A DNA stretch of 54,314 nt from contig VHCL01000007.1 of the NCBI GenBank assembly GCA_016871725.1, positions 1-54,314 on the forward strand, written 5' to 3'. Below, piece after piece: positions 51,695 to 54,314 of this stretch (positions are counted from its first letter, which is position 1; the number at the start of each line of letters is the position of its first letter). The notes beneath the pieces are model-generated. The model did not search any database. It saw nothing but the letters and a program-made list of their open reading frames with translations, and was not told the origin of the DNA. Origin of the DNA: Verrucomicrobiota bacterium. GTDB lineage: Bacteria; Verrucomicrobiota; Verrucomicrobiia; Opitutales; UBA953. The position numbers were made by a program, and so were the translations under genes.

Positions 51695-52501
51695 CTATGC
51701 CGCCAGCGCCGCATCCAGTTCAGCTTCGCTGAACCCCATCTTCTTCACGATGAACTCCCGCATATCCGGCGCGAGCGGCGCGGCGAAGGTCCGCGTGATG
51801 CGCGGCGGGAAACGGAATTCGAGCTTGGCGGCGTGCAGCGCCTGACGGCCCATCTCGAGCGCGGCGCCGAGACGCTTGGTCCAGCCGTGCGCGACGAATT
51901 CCATGTAGAGCGAATCGTCGCCGCCGTAGAGCTTGTCGCCGATGACGGGGTGCCCGAGCCAGAAGGCGTGGGCGCGGATCTGGTGCTTACGGCCGGTGTG
52001 CGGCTGCACGCGGGCGAGGGTGTAACCGTTGCGCACGAGTACCGGCTCGAAGAACGTCGCGGCCGGCAACGTGCCGGGGCCTTGGCGCACGGCGGTCTTC
52101 ACGACGACCTGGCTGGTCTCGTCGGGCCCGAGCGGCTGGTCCACCATGACGGGCTCCTTGAGCTCGCCCTTGAGCAGCGCGTAGTAGGTCTTGAGCACCA
52201 TGCGTCGTTCCATCGCGGTCTGCGCGGCCGACGCGGCCTCGTAATGCTTGGCGATGAGGATCACGCCGCTGGTCTCGCGGTCGAGGCGGCTGACGAGGTG
52301 CGAGACCTCCATCTGCTTCCACTCCTTGACCGCGCCGACGAGCGACGACCACGGGCCGTCCTTCGACGGATGGCAGACGAGCCAGCCCGGCTTGTCGAAG
52401 ACCAGGTAGTCGTCGTCCTCCTCGATCAGCCACTTGGGGAGCTCGGCCGGATCCACCTTGGGGGTGGTGCTGCCCGGCGGGACGAAGGAATAGTCGGTCA
52501 T
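51695..52501 (-). CDS. RluA-family pseudouridine synthase
   Basis: A 268-residue enzyme without an N-terminal S4 domain. The catalytic motif is SRLDRETSGV (Asp74); supporting sequences are LVFDKPGWLVCHPSKDG, KTYYALLKGEL, RVQPHTGRKHQIRAHAFWLGHPVIGD. It isomerises uridine in 23S rRNA or tRNA; the exact site cannot be read. The ATG overlaps the folC stop by 4 bases (ATGA), so they are coupled. The stop lies in a hairpin. Confidence 0.92.
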   Translation of the reverse strand: MTDYSFVPPGSTTPKVDPAELPKWLIEEDDDYLVFDKPGWLVCHPSKDGPWSSLVGAVKEWKQMEVSHLVSRLDRETSGVILIAKHYEAASAAQTAMERRMVLKTYYALLKGELKEPVMVDQPLGPDETSQVVVKTAVRQGPGTLPAATFFEPVLVRNGYTLARVQPHTGRKHQIRAHAFWLGHPVIGDKLYGGDDSLYMEFVAHGWTKRLGAALEMGRQALHAAKLEFRFPPRITRTFAAPLAPDMREFIVKKMGFSEAELDAALAA

Positions 52502-53763
52502 CGGACGGGCGGCAGGCGGTCCTGCCAGGCGTCAGGCAGGCCTTGGCCGCGCAGGCGGGCGAGGACTTCGCCGACGAGGTAGAGCGACCCGAGGACGACG
52601 AGCGTCTCGCCGGCGGCGGCGCACGTCGCGGGCGACGGGAACAGTTCGGCGACGGACGCGCGCCGGACCTCGCCGCGGTAACCGGCCGGCATCAGCGCGG
52701 CCAGTTCGTCGACCGAGCAGGCGCGCTCGTTGTCCGGACGCACGAGCACGAGCGCGGCGGCGTGGCGCGCGGCCACCTCGATGAGCGGGCGCGCCCGTTC
52801 CACGCCGAGCGCGCCGACGATGAGGGTCGGGGCGGCGAGCGAGGCGAGGAGCGGCTCGACGACGCGGGCGCCTTCTTCGTTATGCGAGCCGTCGACGATC
52901 AGACGGCGGCCGTCGGCGAGGCGATGCGACTGCCAGCGGCCGGCCCACTCGACCGTGCGCAGGGCGGCGCGGGCCTTGGCTTCGTCGACCGGCAGCCGCG
53001 AGGCCAGCTCGCACGCGAGCAGGGCCGCGCCGGCGTTACGACGCTGGTGTTCGCCCGGCAGGCTCGTCTCGGGGAGGCCCTGCGGGAAATGGTCGCGCAC
53101 GAAATGGAACGGCGCGCCGACGGCGCGGGCGCGGGCGACGATGACCGCCTCGGCTTCGGGCGGGACGTCGCCGATGACGACGGGCACGCCCGGCTTGATG
53201 ATGCCCGCCTTCTCGCCGGCGATGGCGGCGTGGGTCGGTCCTAGGTATTCCTGATGGTCGAGGCCGATCGACGTGATCACGCAGACCTCCGGCGCGCAGA
53301 CGTTGGTGGCGTCGAGCCGCCCGCCCAAGCCCGTCTCGAGCACGGTCACGTCGACGCGGCGCGCGGCGAACTCGACGAACGCCGCCGCCGTGATCAGCTC
53401 GAAGAACGTCGGCGCGGCCTCGGGATCCTGGGCGCGGATGGCCTCGTAATGGGGGCGCAGCGCCTCGGCGTGGGCGACCACGGCCTCGTCGGACAGCGGC
53501 GCGCGGTCGACCTGGATGCGTTCGCCGATGGCGACGAGATGCGGGCTGGTGTAGAGGCCGACGCGGCGGCCCTGCGCGCGCTGGATCGCCTCGATCATCG
53601 CGCAGACGGAACCCTTGCCGTTGGTGCCGGCGACGTGGAAGCAAGGCGCGGCGCGCTCGGGATTCCCGAGGCGGGCGGCGAGCAGGCGCATGCGCTCGAT
53701 GCCGAGGCGGGAGCCCAGGTTGCGCAGTCCCGTCAGCCAGCGGAGCGTCTCGGCGGGGGTCAT
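52498..53763 (-). CDS. folC: Bifunctional folylpolyglutamate/dihydrofolate synthase
   Basis: A 421-residue Mur-ligase-like enzyme. P-loop GTNGKGS (46-52), omega-loop region TSPHLVAIGERIQVD, VLETGLGGRLDATNV, SIGLDHQEYLG and the C-terminal VDGSHNEEGARVV. It glutamylates folates. The ATG at 53763 is the family-typical start. It lies 17 bases after the accD stop on the same strand, the accD-folC pairing seen widely in bacteria, and is coupled to the pseudouridine synthase. Confidence 0.93.
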   Translation of the reverse strand: MTPAETLRWLTGLRNLGSRLGIERMRLLAARLGNPERAAPCFHVAGTNGKGSVCAMIEAIQRAQGRRVGLYTSPHLVAIGERIQVDRAPLSDEAVVAHAEALRPHYEAIRAQDPEAAPTFFELITAAAFVEFAARRVDVTVLETGLGGRLDATNVCAPEVCVITSIGLDHQEYLGPTHAAIAGEKAGIIKPGVPVVIGDVPPEAEAVIVARARAVGAPFHFVRDHFPQGLPETSLPGEHQRRNAGAALLACELASRLPVDEAKARAALRTVEWAGRWQSHRLADGRRLIVDGSHNEEGARVVEPLLASLAAPTLIVGALGVERARPLIEVAARHAAALVLVRPDNERACSVDELAALMPAGYRGEVRRASVAELFPSPATCAAAGETLVVLGSLYLVGEVLARLRGQGLPDAWQDRLPPVR

Positions 53764-53780
53764 CGCCGCGGGTCGGGCGC

Positions 53781-54314
53781 TCAGGCGCGGCTCTTCGCGG
53801 CCTTCGCCTTCACCTTGCGGTGGGCGAGGGCGCGGAGGAGGCTGGCGAGGCGCGACTTCATCTCCTTGCGGTGGATGATCATGTCGATGAGGCCGCGCTT
53901 GAGCAGGAATTCCGAGGTCTGGAAGCCGTCGGGGAGGTCCTGGTTGGTCGTCTCCTTGATCACGCGGGCGCCGGCGAAGCCGATGAGCGCGCCGGGCTCG
54001 GCCACGATGACGTCGCCGAGGGTCGCGTAGCTGGCCATGACGCCGGCCATCGTGGGATTGGTGAGGACCGCGATGTACGGCAGGCCGGCCGCGCGGAGCT
54101 TCGCGAGGGCGGCGCTGGTCTTGGCCATCTGCATCAGAGAGAGGATGCCTTCCTGCATGCGGGCGCCGCCGGAGGCGCAGACCACGATGCACGGGCACTT
54201 CAGCTTGATGGCGCGCTCGATGGCGCGGGTGACCTTCTCGCCGGCGACGGAGCCCATCGAGGCGCCCATGAACGAGAAGTCCATGATCGCGAGGGAGACC
54301 GGGAGGCCGTCCAT
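53781..54314 (-). CDS. accD: Acetyl-CoA carboxylase carboxyltransferase subunit beta, partial
   Basis: The C-terminal 177 residues are visible; the 5' part, with the zinc finger and start codon, lies beyond the right edge. Typical crotonase-fold sequences: [67 protein letters not shown] and [14 protein letters not shown]. It transfers carboxyl from biotin to acetyl-CoA in fatty-acid synthesis. The tail is basic ([12 protein letters not shown]). The first codon shown is an internal Met, not a proven start. Confidence 0.95.
   Translation of the reverse strand: MDGLPVSLAIMDFSFMGASMGSVAGEKVTRAIERAIKLKCPCIVVCASGGARMQEGILSLMQMAKTSAALAKLRAAGLPYIAVLTNPTMAGVMASYATLGDVIVAEPGALIGFAGARVIKETTNQDLPDGFQTSEFLLKRGLIDMIIHRKEMKSRLASLLRALAHRKVKAKAAKSRA

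Noticed and set aside
51386-51714. Small genes in the 51.4 kb gap (several frames of 60-86 codons on both strands)
   Set aside because: They are translations of the repeat units (for example repeated KVQ, KCKS-type words) and would conflict with the hairpins.

Overview
The window is a high-GC chromosomal segment that reads best as a Verrucomicrobiota genome, probably of the Opitutae/Opitutales type. This is inferred from gene content, not from a marker-gene search. The pointers are: a five-gene pilus-like locus in the same order as Amuc_1102 to Amuc_1098 of Akkermansia muciniphila; a DUF1552 / DUF1592-type cytochrome pair and ThuA / DUF1080 / sugar-epimerase genes, all typical of Planctomycetes and Verrucomicrobiota; a near absence of Shine-Dalgarno sequences; and pyrimidine-rich leaders before many start codons. 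No phage, transposase, CRISPR array or rRNA was seen. The segment looks like core chromosome with a few accessory catabolic clusters.

Layout. 1-6.3 kb (minus): type IV pilus / secretin-like operon, comprising a Amuc_1102-like secreted protein, a PilM-PilN fusion, PilO-like and PilP-like proteins, and a secretin cut by the window edge. 6.4-8.9 kb (plus): zinc/manganese ABC importer (binding protein, ATPase, permease). 8.9-10.8 kb (minus): NfeD, the flotillin-like FloA and a small membrane partner. 10.9-13.5 kb: a CII-like DNA-binding protein, peptide deformylase, a secreted protein of unknown function and HPr. 13.6-17.1 kb (plus): pyruvate dehydrogenase E1alpha, E1beta and E2, closed by a strong terminator. 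17.1-21.8 kb (minus): an SDR lacking the usual catalytic Tyr, then a secreted-sugar cluster (SGNH hydrolase, tagatose-3-epimerase-like enzyme, DUF1080, ThuA). 21.9-26.9 kb: membrane hydrolase plus GH16, an LpxL-type acyltransferase, a glycosyltransferase, a TonB-like protein and SixA. 26.9-29.1 kb (plus): D,D-carboxypeptidase, then recA preceded by a GAAC-N4-GTTC SOS-type box. 29.1-37.6 kb (minus): an SGNH lipoprotein, the DUF1552/DUF1592 pair, RadC, and a bicarbonate transporter fused to carbonic anhydrase. 37.7-39.0 kb (plus): a DUF486 protein and two Lys/Pro/Ala-rich exported proteins. 39.1-48.4 kb: FtsK, HAD phosphatase, RF1, TcdA, TatD, PurC and a VCBS-repeat protein. 48.4-54.3 kb: tRNA-Gln(CUG), PatB-like lyase, Ogt, ComF, RluA-type pseudouridine synthase, FolC and the 3' part of AccD.

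The most unusual material is non-coding. The intergenic gaps near 30.7, 47.1, 48.7 and 51.4 kb carry short perfect or near-perfect palindromes preceded by GTAG (once GTGG). Two of the gaps hold them as inverted pairs. Stem sequence differs between copies while base pairing is kept. This is the anatomy of REP/REPIN (BIME) elements. Two of these gaps are also mosaics of longer inverted repeats and short tandem repeats.

Numbers, family names and motif assignments come from reading the translated sequence. No database search was run.
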